Of a stretch of DNA of 64,000 nt, positions 28,349-39,921 are shown piece by piece; the stretch's first letter is position 1; each line of letters begins with the position of its first letter. The notes below the pieces were generated by a model. The model was not told the origin of the DNA and ran no database searches. It worked only from the letters and a program-made list of their open reading frames with translations. The stretch spans positions 1 through 64,000 of the forward strand of contig JANQJP010000064.1 of the NCBI GenBank assembly GCA_028281575.1. Direction: 5' to 3'. The translations under genes and the position numbers were made by a program. The stretch is from Cellvibrionaceae bacterium. Lineage in GTDB: Bacteria > Pseudomonadota > Gammaproteobacteria > Pseudomonadales > Cellvibrionaceae.

Positions 28349-29182
28349 TTAATGCTGCATTAAATTAAAAACTTTTATTATATCCACTGTCTCGGTCACA
28401 TCATGTACACGCAAAATTTTTGCACCATTGACCAAAGCAGCATAGGCAAACGCAAGACTGCCCGCTAATCGTTTTTGCACGTCTCGATTCAGCAACCGGC
28501 CTATCATGGATTTACGCGATACACCAATAAGTATCGGACATTGCTGTGCACCAAGGCTACCTAGTGATCGAAGCAGGGCGAGATTATGCGCGTCTGTTTT
28601 ACCAAAGCCAATACCGGGATCTAATATAATCTGATCCGCACTGATACCGATTTTTATACAGGCAGCGACACGCTGATGTAAAAATTGCGTCACCTCTTCG
28701 ACAACACTTGTGTAACTCGGTGCCATTTGCATATGCTCGGGATTACCTTGCATATGCATTAAGCAGACGGGCAGCGCAGTATCCCTTGCAGCTGTGAGTG
28801 CACCTTCGCGGGATAACGCTCTTACGTCATTAATTAAACCCGCACCTTTACCAGCTGCTTCTTTCATAACCAGCGGATTACTGGTATCAATAGAAATAAC
28901 ACAATCTATGTTTCGCGCAAGCGCTTCCACAACTGGCAAAATACGATCAAGCTCCTCTTGCTCAGTGACTGGATGAGCACCCGGACGCGTCGACTCACCA
29001 CCGATATCAATAAAAGTCGCCCCCTGCTGAACAAAACTTTCTGCAAGTTTCAGGCATGCACTCACATCCGCGGAACCATTTTTAAATAACTTGCCGCCAT
29101 CAGAAAAGGAATCCGGGGTGATATTGAGCACACCCATAACGTGGGGGGAGTCAAACGTAAGCGTTTGCGAATTGAATTTCAT
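28349..29182 (-). CDS. folP: Dihydropteroate synthase
   Basis: A 277-residue TIM-barrel enzyme joining p-aminobenzoate to the pterin pyrophosphate in folate synthesis, the sulfonamide target. The signature [15 protein letters not shown] is at the N-terminus and [13 protein letters not shown] follows, with [12 protein letters not shown] later. It starts 13 bases after the terminator hairpin that follows ftsH, so it is read either by read-through or from its own promoter. Confidence 0.97.
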   Translation of the reverse strand: MKFNSQTLTFDSPHVMGVLNITPDSFSDGGKLFKNGSADVSACLKLAESFVQQGATFIDIGGESTRPGAHPVTEQEELDRILPVVEALARNIDCVISIDTSNPLVMKEAAGKGAGLINDVRALSREGALTAARDTALPVCLMHMQGNPEHMQMAPSYTSVVEEVTQFLHQRVAACIKIGISADQIILDPGIGFGKTDAHNLALLRSLGSLGAQQCPILIGVSRKSMIGRLLNRDVQKRLAGSLAFAYAALVNGAKILRVHDVTETVDIIKVFNLMQH

Positions 29183-29195
29183 GACATAAAAAGAA

Positions 29196-29216
29196 AAGGG
29201 CTGGAAACCAGCCCTT
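29196..29216 (-). terminator. Intrinsic terminator after ftsH
   Basis: A perfect 9-bp stem, AAGGGCTGG/CCAGCCCTT, with a 3-base loop; on the minus strand it is followed by TTCTTTTTATG. It lies 12 bases after the ftsH stop, between ftsH and folP. Confidence 0.8.
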
Positions 29217-29227
29217 CAGGAGAACAC

Positions 29228-31141
29228 TTATTCTTTGGCGGGCGCACCGATAGGCGCATCGGATTTATCGGCTTTGGACTGTTCGCCTACATCACCATCG
29301 TTAGAAGGTTTGTCACTCCAGTTTCCTTCGCCCCAATCTTTTGGTGGACGAGCTTTACGTCGCGCCATCAAATCATGTACCTGGTCCGCATCAATTGTCT
29401 CGTATTCAATTAACGCATCTTTCATAGCTTCGAGAATATCGCGATTTTCCTCGAGCAACTTTTGCGCATCCTGATAGCACTCATCAGTGATTCTGCGAAT
29501 CTCTTCATCAATAAGGTTTGCGGTTGCAGGCGAAAAGTTTTTGCTGCCGCTACCAGGGTACATTCCCTCATCGACACCATAGAGAAGCGGACCGAGTTTG
29601 TCAGATAAACCCCATTTCATCACCATGTTGCGGACATAACGTGAGGCCGCCTGAATATCTCCTGACGCGCCAGTCGATACCTGGTCGGGCCCACCCACCA
29701 TCTCTTCGGCGATACGGCCGCCATAGGCCGTCGTAATTGCACTGAGCAAATAACGCCTACTTTCACTGTGCTTGTCGTCTTCCGGCAGCATCATGGTGAC
29801 GCCAAGTGCTCTGCCGCGAGGGATAATCGTCACCTTATGAATGGGGTCATAATCCGGAGACAGGTAGCCGACAATCGCATGCCCCGCTTCATGATAGGCG
29901 GTCATAATCTTATCTTTCTCACTCATGACCATGGATTTGCGTTCGGCGCCCATCATGATCTTGTCCCGCGCCTGTTCAAACTCTGCCATCGTCACGAGAC
30001 GCTTATTGGCCCGCGCAGCGAACAACGCTGCCTCATTGACGATGTTGGCGAGGTCTGCCCCTGAAAAACCGGGGGTACCACGGGCTATGATTGACGGTTG
30101 AACATTGTCGTCGAGCGGGACTTTACGCATATGCACTTTCAATATCTGCTCGCGTCCGCGAATATCCGGCAAGCCCACAAATACCTGCCTATCAAACCTG
30201 CCTGGGCGCAACAGGGCTTTATCGAGCACATCTGGGCGGTTTGTCGCGGCAATCACGATAACGCCTTCATTGCCCTCGAAGCCATCCATCTCAACAAGTA
30301 GCTGGTTGAGCGTTTGCTCACGCTCGTCGTGCCCACCGCCATGACCGCCGCCGCGATGGCGACCCACTGCGTCAATCTCATCGATAAAGATAATGCACGG
30401 CGCATGCTTCTTGGCCTGATCGAACATGTCTCGAACACGCGACGCACCAACACCGACAAACATCTCGACAAAGTCAGAGCCCGATATCGAGAAGAACGGC
30501 ACTTTAGCCTCACCAGCAATCGCTTTGGCCAACAGCGTTTTACCGGTACCCGGTGGCCCGGCCATCAAGACGCCTCGGGGGATCTTACCGCCCAGCCGCT
30601 GGAAGCGCGAGGGGTCTCGCAGATACTCAACCAATTCCTGTACTTCTTCTTTGGCTTCGTCGACGCCGGCAACATCGGCGAAGGTCGTTTTAACCTGGTC
30701 CTCGCCGAGCATCCTGGCTTTACTCTTAGCAAAACTCATCGGCCCGCCACGGCCGCCAGCACCACCCTGCATCTGGCGCATAAAGAAAACGAACACAGCG
30801 ATAAACAATAAGATCGGGAAACTCGCTACGAGCAGTTTTTCCCACAGACTCGCTTCTTCATCCGAAGTACCTTTAACTTCGACATCCTGGTCCCGCAGCA
30901 AAGGCATGAAGTCAGGGTCACGTATTGGGGGAAGCACTGCCGTAAAGGTTTCGTTGTCATATGTCTGTCCGCGGACATGCCCTCTAGTGTTAATCTCGAG
31001 CTGTCGCACCTGGCCCTGTTCCACTTGGCGAACAAGTTCCGAATAGCTGATTTCATTAGCTGTTGGCGTTTGCGTGAAATTCTGAAAGACCATGAACAAC
31101 ACAGTCGCTATGACCAACCACAGGATCAGATTTTTAGCCAT
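29228..31141 (-). CDS. ftsH: ATP-dependent membrane zinc protease FtsH
   Basis: A 637-residue AAA+ protease. It has two N-terminal membrane helices around a periplasmic loop, Walker A GPPGTGKT, the pore motif FVG in [12 protein letters not shown], an SRH region RPGRFDRQ, and the zinc site HEAGH near residue 415. The C-terminus is acidic and disordered. It degrades misfolded membrane proteins and regulators such as LpxC. It follows rlmE on the same strand. Confidence 0.98.
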   Translation of the reverse strand: MAKNLILWLVIATVLFMVFQNFTQTPTANEISYSELVRQVEQGQVRQLEINTRGHVRGQTYDNETFTAVLPPIRDPDFMPLLRDQDVEVKGTSDEEASLWEKLLVASFPILLFIAVFVFFMRQMQGGAGGRGGPMSFAKSKARMLGEDQVKTTFADVAGVDEAKEEVQELVEYLRDPSRFQRLGGKIPRGVLMAGPPGTGKTLLAKAIAGEAKVPFFSISGSDFVEMFVGVGASRVRDMFDQAKKHAPCIIFIDEIDAVGRHRGGGHGGGHDEREQTLNQLLVEMDGFEGNEGVIVIAATNRPDVLDKALLRPGRFDRQVFVGLPDIRGREQILKVHMRKVPLDDNVQPSIIARGTPGFSGADLANIVNEAALFAARANKRLVTMAEFEQARDKIMMGAERKSMVMSEKDKIMTAYHEAGHAIVGYLSPDYDPIHKVTIIPRGRALGVTMMLPEDDKHSESRRYLLSAITTAYGGRIAEEMVGGPDQVSTGASGDIQAASRYVRNMVMKWGLSDKLGPLLYGVDEGMYPGSGSKNFSPATANLIDEEIRRITDECYQDAQKLLEENRDILEAMKDALIEYETIDADQVHDLMARRKARPPKDWGEGNWSDKPSNDGDVGEQSKADKSDAPIGAPAKE

Positions 31142-31305
31142 AATTTTTTTAGACCTTTGCGCATCAAATCAACAGTGCGCAGCTATTTTTAAAATGTAAT
31201 TTACAAAGTATACGCCTGCGTCGGGCAGGCCACCAATTAATTACAGTTAACTCAGACTTATTCACACTAATTCAGTGACAAAGACCAAATTAACGCGAAT
31301 AAGCC

Positions 31306-31926
31306 CTAACCTTTAAATCCCCTGGCAACCAGATAAAGCTCTCTAGAACGGGGCCTTGAGGCACCCGGTTTTCGCGATGCGACCGAGGCAAACGAGGCCC
31401 GGCATACCTTCAAAAACTGATCGAAGCCCTCTCCCTGAAACACTTTGCAGACAAAGCTTCCATCGCGAACCAAGGTTTTTTGCACAAAATCCAACGCCAA
31501 CTCGACGAGATACATGGAAGCCGGCTGGTCAACTGCACTGATACCACTCATGTTGGGGGCCATATCTGAAATTACAAGCTGGGGCTGCGTGCCGCCAAGC
31601 GCTGTGAGTAACTGTGAGAAAACCGCTTCTTCGGTAAAGTCGCCCTGCACGAACTCAACACCGGCCAAGGTATCCATAGGCAGGATATCTGACGCAATGA
31701 CTGAACCTGTTTCACCCACTCTGTCGATTGCTATCTGTGACCAGCCTCCCGGTGCTGCGCCGAGATCAACCACACACATTCCTTTGCGAAACAACCTGTC
31801 TTTCTTATCCAACTCCAGCAGTTTATAGCTCGCACGCGAACGAAAACCGTCCTTTTGCGACTGCTTAACATAGTGATCATTGAAGTGTTCGCGCAGCCAC
31901 CGATGACTGCTTTTCGATTTCGCCAT
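31306..31926 (-). CDS. rlmE: 23S rRNA 2'-O-methyltransferase RlmE
   Basis: A 206-residue Rossmann-fold methyltransferase. The SAM loop is [13 protein letters not shown], with the catalytic K-D-K-E set spread over [24 protein letters not shown] and the [10 protein letters not shown] segment. It methylates U2552 of 23S rRNA. It is divergent from yhbY, as in E. coli. Confidence 0.97.
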   Translation of the reverse strand: MAKSKSSHRWLREHFNDHYVKQSQKDGFRSRASYKLLELDKKDRLFRKGMCVVDLGAAPGGWSQIAIDRVGETGSVIASDILPMDTLAGVEFVQGDFTEEAVFSQLLTALGGTQPQLVISDMAPNMSGISAVDQPASMYLVELALDFVQKTLVRDGSFVCKVFQGEGFDQFLKVCRASFASVASRKPGASRPRSRELYLVARGFKG

Positions 31927-32005
31927 ACAAATTAGGTGTATATGTGGTTAACGTGCGCCTAAAATACCACATTCAACTAAATCAAAGCGGGGTAAAGTTG
32001 CTATT

Positions 32006-32311
32006 GTGGTGCTATCAAAAGAACAAATTAAGCAGTTTCGAAGCATTGGTCACGCACTCAAACCTGTTGTTACCGTTGCCCAAAACGGTTTAAGCGAAAC
32101 CGTGCTGGCGGAACTCGACCGCGCACTCACCGACCACGAACTCATCAAGGTGAAAATCACCATCGATGATCGAAATGCACGCAAAGACATTATTAAGAAT
32201 ATCATCGACCAGAGTGCTGCCGCTTTCATCCAGGAGATCGGTAAGGTCGCGCTGATTTTTCGCAAATCAGACAAACCCGGATTAAAAACATCAAATATTA
32301 GGGACTGTTAA
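32006..32311 (+). CDS. yhbY: Ribosome assembly RNA-binding protein YhbY
   Basis: A 101-residue CRM-domain protein (SKEQIKQFRSIGHALKPVVTVAQNGLS). Its GxxG loop is replaced by the usual DDRNARKD region. It binds pre-50S particles. The start is a GTG, with GTG 32006 and GTG 32009 both possible and only a weak GGGG upstream. It is divergent from rlmE with about 80 bases between. Confidence 0.93.
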   Translation: MVLSKEQIKQFRSIGHALKPVVTVAQNGLSETVLAELDRALTDHELIKVKITIDDRNARKDIIKNIIDQSAAAFIQEIGKVALIFRKSDKPGLKTSNIRDC

Positions 32312-32433
32312 CAGGTCCTAGTTGAGTTCTGATTCTAGCTTTCGAAATGTGAAAAAAATGGGCAACTTGGGTGCAAGCATTTGTTTGCCCCCTCAAATAT
32401 AGCGATACTCAGCGAAATATCTACGAAAACGCT

Positions 32434-33867
32434 ATGTTCAAAAGTATTACATTCAAGTTATGGGTTGTATTGGCGGGGATATTACTTCTCAGCCTCGGTG
32501 CGTTTGTCGTACTGACACAAATCAGCATCCACAGGCAATTTTTGTCATTTAGCTTCCGCTCTTTGCAAGAACAACTTCCGCCACTGGAAACCACCGTTGT
32601 TGAGATCTATCGGCAGCATAAATCGCTCACCCCATTTGCAGAAAACCCTTCTTTGTGGCGCGAAACGGTGTCCAACAGCCTGCGCTTTGCTACACCAGCC
32701 GCACCTCCGCGCCAGGATCATAAGCGCAAACGGTTCGACGGGGGGCACTTGCAAAGCTTGCGCAAGAACCAACGGCAGTTTATCCGCTCTCTTGTGTTAT
32801 ATGATAAGAACCGCGACATCGTAGCAGGCCAGGCGAAAAACCCGAAAAAATTCGTATGGCACACAGTGGAACTCGATGGAAAGGTCATCGCGTATATAGG
32901 GTTTCTCAAGCCCAAAAAAGTGCTTCGGCGCAGTGAAATGTATTTTATGCGGCAACAATTGAATTCGTTTTACATCGTTGGCGCTGCAATGATCATCATA
33001 TCTCTTGCACTTGCACTGTTGTTTTCAAAATGGCTGGTAAAACCTTTAACTCAGTTGGGCGCGAGCGCGCGCCGGGTGGCGCAAGGCGACTTCGATTCAC
33101 GCATCGACTATTACGCCAATGATGAACTCGGCGAACTGTGCCGGAATTTTAACGAAATGTCGGCGCGCCTGAAGGCGAACGACAACACCCGAAAACAATG
33201 GGTCGCAAATATTTCGCACGAAATGCGCACACCGCTGGCGGTTCTCAAAGCCCAAATTGAAGCTGTACAGGATGGCATTCGCCCACCGACACCCGAAAAC
33301 TTAAAACTGCTCGCGAGTAAGGCCAGTGAACTGAGTAGACTTATCGATGACTTGTTTGAACTCGCGCTTTCAGATAGCGACGCGCTGCGGCTCGATATCA
33401 GCGAAATCAATTTTGCAGCCTTAATTCAAGGCTATGTTGAAGAGGTTAAACCGCACGTTGAATCTGAGGGTTTTACGATAAAATTTTTAGATCATACAAC
33501 GCAATCTCAGCGCGTTTCTGCAGACCCGAGACGGCTTTACCAGGTATTTGAAAATCTCCTGCAAAACAGTCTTAGATATTCTCACGCGCCAGGTAGGCTG
33601 GAATGGACGCTGGAAGAGTCTAAACACGAATTCCGTCTCTATGTAGATGACTCGACGCCCGCCGTTCCAGAGAGTGAACTTACAAATATTTTCAACCGCT
33701 TATATCGCCTTGAGAAATCGCGAAATCGAGCAACAGGAGGCGCGGGTTTGGGATTAAGCCTTTGCCAAAATCTCATTCGCGCGCACCGCGGACATATTCA
33801 CGCTGAAAACTCACCAATCGGCGGCTTACGCATCGTGATTACATTGCCGAAAAGCGACAGACATTGA
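32434..33867 (+). CDS. Sensor histidine kinase (BaeS/CpxA-like)
   Basis: A 477-residue membrane kinase. It has TM1 at about 9-28, a periplasmic sensor of about 150 residues, TM2 at 180-198, a HAMP domain, the phosphorylated His262 in ANISHEMRTPLAV, and the ATP-binding domain ending with GGAGLGLSLC. I chose the Met at 32434 because it starts with MFKSITFKLW just before TM1; the upstream extension is not membrane-like. The response regulator follows after 9 bases. A Spy-like gene downstream fits an envelope-stress role like BaeSR or CpxAR. Confidence 0.9.
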   Translation: MFKSITFKLWVVLAGILLLSLGAFVVLTQISIHRQFLSFSFRSLQEQLPPLETTVVEIYRQHKSLTPFAENPSLWRETVSNSLRFATPAAPPRQDHKRKRFDGGHLQSLRKNQRQFIRSLVLYDKNRDIVAGQAKNPKKFVWHTVELDGKVIAYIGFLKPKKVLRRSEMYFMRQQLNSFYIVGAAMIIISLALALLFSKWLVKPLTQLGASARRVAQGDFDSRIDYYANDELGELCRNFNEMSARLKANDNTRKQWVANISHEMRTPLAVLKAQIEAVQDGIRPPTPENLKLLASKASELSRLIDDLFELALSDSDALRLDISEINFAALIQGYVEEVKPHVESEGFTIKFLDHTTQSQRVSADPRRLYQVFENLLQNSLRYSHAPGRLEWTLEESKHEFRLYVDDSTPAVPESELTNIFNRLYRLEKSRNRATGGAGLGLSLCQNLIRAHRGHIHAENSPIGGLRIVITLPKSDRH

Positions 33868-33876
33868 GCACTTCAG

Positions 33877-34548
33877 ATGGCTACCGTATTAATTGTTGAA
33901 GATGAAAAATCGCTCGCTGAGCTGCTGCGGGACTACCTGCTCGCAGACGGTTTTTCCTGCCTGCTGGCCCACGATGGCAATTCTGCAAGTAGCATTATTA
34001 CGAACAGTGAGCTTGACATCATCCTTCTCGATTTAATGCTACCGGGAAAAGACGGTCTCACCCTGTGTCGAGAAATCAGAAAAAACAGCGATACGCCAAT
34101 TATTATGACCACTGCAAAAGTGGAAGAAATTGACCGACTCATCGGCCTGGAAATCGGCGCAGACGATTATGTATGTAAACCTTATAGCCCGCGCGAACTT
34201 GTCGCCAGAACAAAGGCGGTGTTGCGCCGCTTTAATCCAGCGCAACACCGCGACGCAAAAATTTTGTTGGACCTCGAGCGAATGAGCGTTACTATCGGCG
34301 GCGAGAACATTTTGCTCACCGCAGTTGAGATGCGCCTTTTTGAACTTCTTTTTTCCAACCCCGGTAAAATTTTTTCCCGGCAATTTATCATGGACAATAT
34401 CTACACCGATTACCGCATTGTAAGCGACCGCACAGTTGACAGCCATGTGAAAAAGTTGCGAAAAAAGCTGCACGAAGCCGCGCCTGCGCTCGAACTCATT
34501 CATTCCATTTATGGTGTAGGCTACAAGTTTGAATACCGCTATGCTTAA
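33877..34548 (+). CDS. OmpR-family response regulator (BaeR/CpxR-like)
   Basis: A 223-residue regulator. The receiver has the acidic pair near residue 9, the phosphorylated Asp52 in IILLDLMLPGKDG and Lys in VCKPYSPREL. The C-terminal winged helix ends with VDSHVKKLRKKL and the typical IHSIYGVGYKFE. It is cotranscribed with the kinase and overlaps the lipoprotein start by 8 bases. Confidence 0.93.
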   Translation: MATVLIVEDEKSLAELLRDYLLADGFSCLLAHDGNSASSIITNSELDIILLDLMLPGKDGLTLCREIRKNSDTPIIMTTAKVEEIDRLIGLEIGADDYVCKPYSPRELVARTKAVLRRFNPAQHRDAKILLDLERMSVTIGGENILLTAVEMRLFELLFSNPGKIFSRQFIMDNIYTDYRIVSDRTVDSHVKKLRKKLHEAAPALELIHSIYGVGYKFEYRYA

Positions 34549-34945
34549 AAAATCCCTTATCCTTGCCGCACTGTTTGCCAGTGCATGTGCGAGCAAAAGC
34601 CCCCTGAAAAACGATAAACAACATTTTTATACACGTATAAGCGACTCGGGTCTAAAACATTTTGAGTTGCGCAATATGCGTAAAAAAAATCAACCACCAC
34701 AAACACCGAGAAGCAACCGAAAGACCAGCCGCAGCACAGACCCCGCCCAGGTTTATGAATATGCAAAAAAAAGAATGGAAAACCAGGCGAAAGCTGTCAT
34801 TGAAGAAAATAATTATTGCCGAGACGGGTTTTGGATTATCGAGTTCGAGCGCGACATCGAAGGCTTGTACATGCGTGGCGAGTGCTATGATACAGCTAGC
34901 ACGGAAGACCGGAAGAAATTTCCAGATACCATCTCGAATTGGTAA
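34541..34945 (+). CDS. Small predicted lipoprotein
   Basis: A 134-residue protein with a type II signal peptide, MLKKSLILAALFASAC, so the mature protein would start at Cys16. The rest is basic and then acidic, with a C-terminal domain holding two cysteines (NYCRDGFW and GECYD) that could form a disulfide. I do not recognise the family. The start overlaps the response regulator's end, so it belongs to the two-component operon and may be a sensor accessory or target. Confidence 0.7.
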   Translation: MLKKSLILAALFASACASKSPLKNDKQHFYTRISDSGLKHFELRNMRKKNQPPQTPRSNRKTSRSTDPAQVYEYAKKRMENQAKAVIEENNYCRDGFWIIEFERDIEGLYMRGECYDTASTEDRKKFPDTISNW

Positions 34946-35066
34946 CTATACCAACTAAAACTTAGAATCAGCTATTTTCACAATTCGTGCATTTTTTTTG
35001 CAATTTTGTAGCAGATACTCCCACTTGCCACAGAGCATCTTCATATTGAATACAAAGGAGTATCTT

Positions 35067-35393
35067 ATGTTTAAAAACCTATTATTTGCCCTTTTACTCA
35101 CCGGTAGCGCCACGACCTTCGCCTGCCATGGTGACCGAGAAGCGAGTATCAAACAAGCTGTCGAAAACCTTAATTTAGACGACAGTCGCGCTGAGCAAGT
35201 CTATGCAATATTTGATGAAGCCAAGGAAGAACGTCGAGAACTAAAACGAGAAAGCCGGGAAAAAATGCGCACACTTAGGCAGGAGCGCGAAGAAAAATTG
35301 AGTCAAATACTTTCTGAGGATGAGCTAAAACAACTTCGAAAAGCGATAAAGAAATCACACAAAAAGTTTAAGCGATCCAAAGAAGCATCTTAA
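35067..35393 (+). CDS. Spy/CpxP-like periplasmic protein
   Basis: A 108-residue protein with a signal peptide (MFKNLLFALLLTGSATTFA) and a highly charged helical body (EERRELKRESREKMRTLRQERE) of the Spy/CpxP/ZraP type. A good AGGAG lies 8 bases before the ATG. It is a likely ATP-independent periplasmic chaperone or stress sensor. In E. coli the BaeSR and CpxAR systems control spy, and the adjacent kinase-regulator pair suggests the same link here. Confidence 0.75.
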   Translation: MFKNLLFALLLTGSATTFACHGDREASIKQAVENLNLDDSRAEQVYAIFDEAKEERRELKRESREKMRTLRQEREEKLSQILSEDELKQLRKAIKKSHKKFKRSKEAS

Positions 35394-35425
35394 CGGGTAT
35401 ATTTACAGAGAGAGCTACCAAAAGC

Positions 35426-35455
35426 TGGCGACAGGCTGTCGAACGCCTGTCGCCA
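35426..35455 (-). terminator. Hairpin between convergent genes
   Basis: TGGCGACAGGC/GCCTGTCGCCA is a perfect 11-bp stem with an 8-base loop. On the minus strand it is followed by GCTTTTGG, on plus by CTGCGCTTT. It probably terminates the leftward cyclic-nucleotide-binding gene and perhaps the Spy-like gene too. Confidence 0.55.
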
Positions 35456-35462
35456 CTGCGCT

Positions 35463-35966
35463 TTACGCAGCATCGATCATACAGTGTACTTTCCGGCTCA
35501 ATTCACGCGCCAGATTCATCATCAACATACCGAACAACTCCGTATCTTCTTCATGAATACGCATGAGTGCTTCGCGGGTAAGTACAAGCAATTCAGCGTC
35601 TTCATGTGTCGAAACGATCGCCGAACCAACTTGGGGCTGAATGCCGATAAATGCGGTCTCACCAAAAACGTCACCGCCCTTGAGGCTTGATTCAAGCTTG
35701 TGGACGCCATTCTTTTCGACAACAAAGTCAATGCGACCGTTGATCAAGATAAAGATATCCGTCGGCAGGTCGCCTTGCTGGAATACACGCACACCTGCGG
35801 CGTAAGAACGCACTTCCAAATAAGACCACAACTGGACCAGTTGATTGGCCGTCAGCGCACCAAACAACGAAATCGAGTCCACATCAAAATTCGAAAGCGA
35901 CTTGTCCACTTGTTCCAAACTACGTTTATCTAACATTACCGTCACCGTTTCGCCACCGGACGACAC
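35463..35966 (-). CDS. Single-domain cyclic-nucleotide-binding protein
   Basis: A 167-residue protein made almost entirely of one CRP-type cyclic-nucleotide-binding domain (about 30-150). It contains VFQQGDLPTDIFILINGRIDF and GGDVFGETAFIGIQPQVGSAIVST, where the phosphate-binding cassette has Glu but Gln-Val in place of the usual Arg. There is no DNA-binding domain, so it is probably a protein-protein regulator. Met11 is an alternative start. It converges with the Spy-like gene. Confidence 0.8.
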   Translation of the reverse strand: MSSGGETVTVMLDKRSLEQVDKSLSNFDVDSISLFGALTANQLVQLWSYLEVRSYAAGVRVFQQGDLPTDIFILINGRIDFVVEKNGVHKLESSLKGGDVFGETAFIGIQPQVGSAIVSTHEDAELLVLTREALMRIHEEDTELFGMLMMNLARELSRKVHCMIDAA

Positions 35967-36167
35967 TCTAGATTGATGAGCAAGGCTCGGGCCAAAATCC
36001 CAGACCTACTGATATTTGCGACAAAAATACTACCTGGCCGATGAACGCAGCCTGAATCATATAGATTCAGTGCACAGTTCTGGAAGAAATCTAAAATTAG
36101 GCGGGGATCAATATGAGCCGGTGTTAAAAATACCGACACAAAAGATAAGGCTTTTGGATGACGCGAG

Positions 36168-36644
36168 TTAGATGTGTTTAACTTCGGCGATCTCGTACTC
36201 GATATCGCCGCCAGGAGCGCGCACAACAACAACTTCGCCCTCCTCTTTGCCTATAAGCGCTCGCGCGATAGGAGACGTCACGGATATCTTGTTGAGCTTA
36301 ATATCAGATTCATCTTCACCGACAATTTGGTATGTGATCTCTTCGTCATTATCACAGTTAATAAGATCGACAGTGACACCAAAAATCACTTTTCCGGTAG
36401 ATGGAATGCTTTTGACATCAATGATCTGGGCAGTAGAAAGTTTCGCTTCGATTTCCTGGATTCGCCCCTCGCAAAAGCCCTGTTGCTCTCGAGCGGCGTG
36501 GTACTCGGCATTTTCCTTCAAATCACCATGTTCACGCGCTTCGGCTATCGCCTGCACGATACGCGGCCGCTCAACTTTTTTAAGCTGTTCAAGTTCTTCG
36601 CGCAGGGCCTGCTCCCCAGCAACTGTCATTGGAAATTTCTGCAT
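36168..36644 (-). CDS. greA: Transcript cleavage factor GreA
   Basis: A 158-residue GreA. The N-terminal coiled coil carries the acidic tip ([17 protein letters not shown]) and the C-terminal FKBP-like domain ends with [16 protein letters not shown]. It rescues backtracked RNA polymerase by stimulating RNA cleavage. It follows carB by 25 bases; carAB-greA is the standard order. Confidence 0.97.
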   Translation of the reverse strand: MQKFPMTVAGEQALREELEQLKKVERPRIVQAIAEAREHGDLKENAEYHAAREQQGFCEGRIQEIEAKLSTAQIIDVKSIPSTGKVIFGVTVDLINCDNDEEITYQIVGEDESDIKLNKISVTSPIARALIGKEEGEVVVVRAPGGDIEYEIAEVKHI

Positions 36645-36669
36645 CTTCTATAACCTAAGTCTCAACTCG

Positions 36670-39600
36670 CTACTCACTTGCAACTTTCGCTTTTTTTACC
36701 TTGGTATGGAGTTCCTGTAAAGGGCGTACTTCCTGTTGTTTGCCAAACCGCAGCGCCATGCATAGCGCGGTGCCCGCGGCAAGTGTCGTTGTGTAGTAAA
36801 CGTGATTGCTCTCTGCACTGCGGCGGATTGACGCAGAATCCTTAATCGCCTGTTTGCCTTCTGTGGTATTAATGATCAGTTGAATCTCACCGTTTTTTAT
36901 CATGTCGACGGTATGCGGGCGCCCTTCCGCAACTTTATTCACTGATCTGACTTGAAGGCCAGCAGCCTCAATTACCCGCGCAGTTCCGCGTGTAGCAAAG
37001 AGCGAAAAACCGAGGCTGGATAACTCTTTTGCGATTAACACGATGCCATCTTTGTCGAAGTCCCGCACACTCAAAAACGCCGCACCCTTTGTAGGAAGCG
37101 CACTGCCACTGCCGGTCTGTGCCTTGGCAAAGGCCTCGGCAAAGGTGTCGCCTATACCCATGACTTCGCCGGTGGATTTCATCTCAGGACCCAAGATCGG
37201 ATCCACTGCAGGGAACTTATTAAACGGAAAAACTGCCTCTTTGACATTCATAAAATCCGGCACGAGTTCTTCGATAAACCCCTGCTGCTCCAGACGCATT
37301 CCCGTTTGGCAGCGCGCGGCAATTTTAGCTAACGAAACACCAATGCACTTAGAAACAAACGGCACTGTGCGCGACGCGCGCGGATTGACCTCAATAACGT
37401 AAATTTCACCATCCTGGTAAGCGAGCTGAACATTCATCAGGCCGACAACCCCAAGCTCTACTGCCATTTTCCTAACCTGGTCCCGCATTTGGTCCTGAAC
37501 GTCTTCAGGCAGCGAATATGGTGGCAGGGAGCAGGCAGAGTCACCGCTGTGGACACCACATTGCTCAATATGCTGCATAATCGCACCGATGACAACACGC
37601 TTGCCATCAGACACCGCATCGATGTCCACTTCAATAGCGTTATTGAGAAAGTGATCCAGGAGTACCGGTGCCTCTTCCGACACTTTTACCGCTTCAGCCA
37701 TGTAGCGGCGCAACTCTTTTTCGTTGTAGACAATTTCCATCGCTCGCCCACCGAGCACATAGGACGGCCGCACTACCAGCGGGTATTTGACTTTCTCGGC
37801 AACATGAATGGCTTCTTCAATCGAGCGCACAATATCATTCGGTGGCTGCAACAACCCCAGGCGCTGAATCATTTTTTGAAACAGCTCTCTGTCTTCGGCG
37901 CGGTCTATGGCCTCTGGGCTCGTACCAATAATCGGCACGCCTTCGGCCTTTAGCGCCTTGGCAAGCTTTAACGGTGTCTGCCCGCCAAACTGGACAATCA
38001 CGCCCTTAGGTTGCTCCTTATGGACAATCTCGAGCACATCCTCAAGGGTGACAGGTTCGAAATACAGCCGATCAGAGGTGTCGTAATCGGTAGAAACAGT
38101 CTCGGGATTGCAGTTGACCATAATGGTCTCAAAACCGTCTTCCCTCGCTGCCAGCGCTGCGTGCACGCAGCAATAGTCAAACTCAATCCCCTGACCAATA
38201 CGGTTGGGACCGCCACCGAGCACCATAATCTTGTCCCGGTCACTCGGCGCTGACTCACATTCCTCTTCATAGGTTGAATACATATAGGCCGTCGACGTCG
38301 CAAATTCCGCTGCGCAAGTGTCAACACGCTTATATACAGGATAAATGCCCAATTTGTGGCGATACTCTCGCAGATTCTTCTCACTGACACCCAGCAGTTC
38401 TCCGAGACGCTTATCGGAAAAGCCTTTGCGCTTGAGACTGCGCATAATCGTTTCGTCCACTTCAGAGAGCGGCATCGATGTCAAAGCGCCTTCAGCACGA
38501 ACCAAATCTTCTATCTGTACGAGAAACCAGCGATCAATTTTTGATTGCTCGAACACGTCATCGACGCTCATGCCCTTTCGAAATGCGTCAGCTACGTACC
38601 AAATACGTTCAGCACCCGGGGTGCTCAAATCGCGGCGAATCTTCGCTGTGCCGTCATCGCCATCCAAATCGAGGCGCGGCTCGAGACCAGCTGAGCCCAC
38701 CTCCAGTCCCCGTAACGCTTTTTGTAGAGATTCCTGAAAATTGCGACCGATCGCCATGACCTCGCCGACAGACTTCATCTGCGTGGTCAAACGCGCATCG
38801 GCGTCGCCGAATTTCTCAAAGGTAAAGCGGGGAATCTTGGTGACGACATAATCGATACTCGGTTCAAACGATGCGGGCGTGGCTCCACCAGTGATATCGT
38901 TTTGCAATTCATCCAGGGTGTAACCAACAGCTAACTTGGCCGCGACTTTGGCGATCGGAAACCCGGTGGCTTTAGAGGCCAAAGCCGACGAACGCGATAC
39001 GCGCGGATTCATCTCGATAACCACCATGCGACCGTTATCTGGATTAACCGCAAATTGCACGTTCGAACCGCCGGTTTCCACCCCGATTTCACGCAGCACC
39101 GCGAGCGATGCGTCACGCATAATCTGATATTCCTTATCCGTCAGCGTCTGTGCAGGTGCGACGGTGATGGAATCACCCGTATGCACCCCCATTGGATCAA
39201 AGTTTTCTATTGAACAGACGATAATGCAGTTGTCGTTTTTATCGCGCACAACTTCCATCTCGTACTCTTTCCAGCCCAACAGACTCTCATCAATCAACAG
39301 CTCATTGATGGGCGATAAATCCAAACCACGCGCGCAGATTTCTTCAAACTCTTCCCAGTTATAGGCAATACCACCACCTGAACCACCCATCGTAAATGAC
39401 GGGCGTATAATGCATGGAAAACCAAATTCTTTTGGTACTTCGAGCGCTTCATCCATCGTATGAACAATGTGCGCACGTGCCGTCTCCAGCCCGATGGATT
39501 TCATTGCTTGATCAAAACGCTGCCGGTCTTCAGCTTTATCAATAGCGTCTTGGGTCGCGCCAATCAGCTCAACACCATACTTTTCAAGTACGCCTTCAGA

Positions 39601-39909
39601 ATGCAGTGCCAGCGCGCAATTCAATGCTGTCTGTCCACCCATTGTCGGCAGAATCGCATCCGGGCGTTCTTTCGCAATAATGCTTTCCACTGTCTGCCAG
39701 GTGATCGGCTCGATATAGGTCGCGTCAGCCATCGCAGGGTCGGTCATGATCGTCGCCGGATTCGAGTTCACCAGAATCACGCGATAGCCTTCCTCGCGCA
39801 AAGCCTTACACGCCTGAGCACCGGAATAGTCGAATTCGCAGGCCTGTCCAATGACAATGGGGCCGGCGCCAATAATTAATATGCTTTTGATATCTGTACG
39901 TTTTGGCAT
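36670..39909 (-). CDS. carB: Carbamoyl phosphate synthase large subunit
   Basis: A 1079-residue protein with two homologous ATP-grasp halves, an oligomerisation domain and a C-terminal MGS-like allosteric domain. It starts [30 protein letters not shown] and the second half repeats [18 protein letters not shown]. It makes carbamoyl phosphate for arginine and pyrimidine synthesis. The full length matches the family. Confidence 0.98.
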   Translation of the reverse strand: MPKRTDIKSILIIGAGPIVIGQACEFDYSGAQACKALREEGYRVILVNSNPATIMTDPAMADATYIEPITWQTVESIIAKERPDAILPTMGGQTALNCALALHSEGVLEKYGVELIGATQDAIDKAEDRQRFDQAMKSIGLETARAHIVHTMDEALEVPKEFGFPCIIRPSFTMGGSGGGIAYNWEEFEEICARGLDLSPINELLIDESLLGWKEYEMEVVRDKNDNCIIVCSIENFDPMGVHTGDSITVAPAQTLTDKEYQIMRDASLAVLREIGVETGGSNVQFAVNPDNGRMVVIEMNPRVSRSSALASKATGFPIAKVAAKLAVGYTLDELQNDITGGATPASFEPSIDYVVTKIPRFTFEKFGDADARLTTQMKSVGEVMAIGRNFQESLQKALRGLEVGSAGLEPRLDLDGDDGTAKIRRDLSTPGAERIWYVADAFRKGMSVDDVFEQSKIDRWFLVQIEDLVRAEGALTSMPLSEVDETIMRSLKRKGFSDKRLGELLGVSEKNLREYRHKLGIYPVYKRVDTCAAEFATSTAYMYSTYEEECESAPSDRDKIMVLGGGPNRIGQGIEFDYCCVHAALAAREDGFETIMVNCNPETVSTDYDTSDRLYFEPVTLEDVLEIVHKEQPKGVIVQFGGQTPLKLAKALKAEGVPIIGTSPEAIDRAEDRELFQKMIQRLGLLQPPNDIVRSIEEAIHVAEKVKYPLVVRPSYVLGGRAMEIVYNEKELRRYMAEAVKVSEEAPVLLDHFLNNAIEVDIDAVSDGKRVVIGAIMQHIEQCGVHSGDSACSLPPYSLPEDVQDQMRDQVRKMAVELGVVGLMNVQLAYQDGEIYVIEVNPRASRTVPFVSKCIGVSLAKIAARCQTGMRLEQQGFIEELVPDFMNVKEAVFPFNKFPAVDPILGPEMKSTGEVMGIGDTFAEAFAKAQTGSGSALPTKGAAFLSVRDFDKDGIVLIAKELSSLGFSLFATRGTARVIEAAGLQVRSVNKVAEGRPHTVDMIKNGEIQLIINTTEGKQAIKDSASIRRSAESNHVYYTTTLAAGTALCMALRFGKQQEVRPLQELHTKVKKAKVASE

Positions 39910-39921
39910 AACTGAGGTTCG

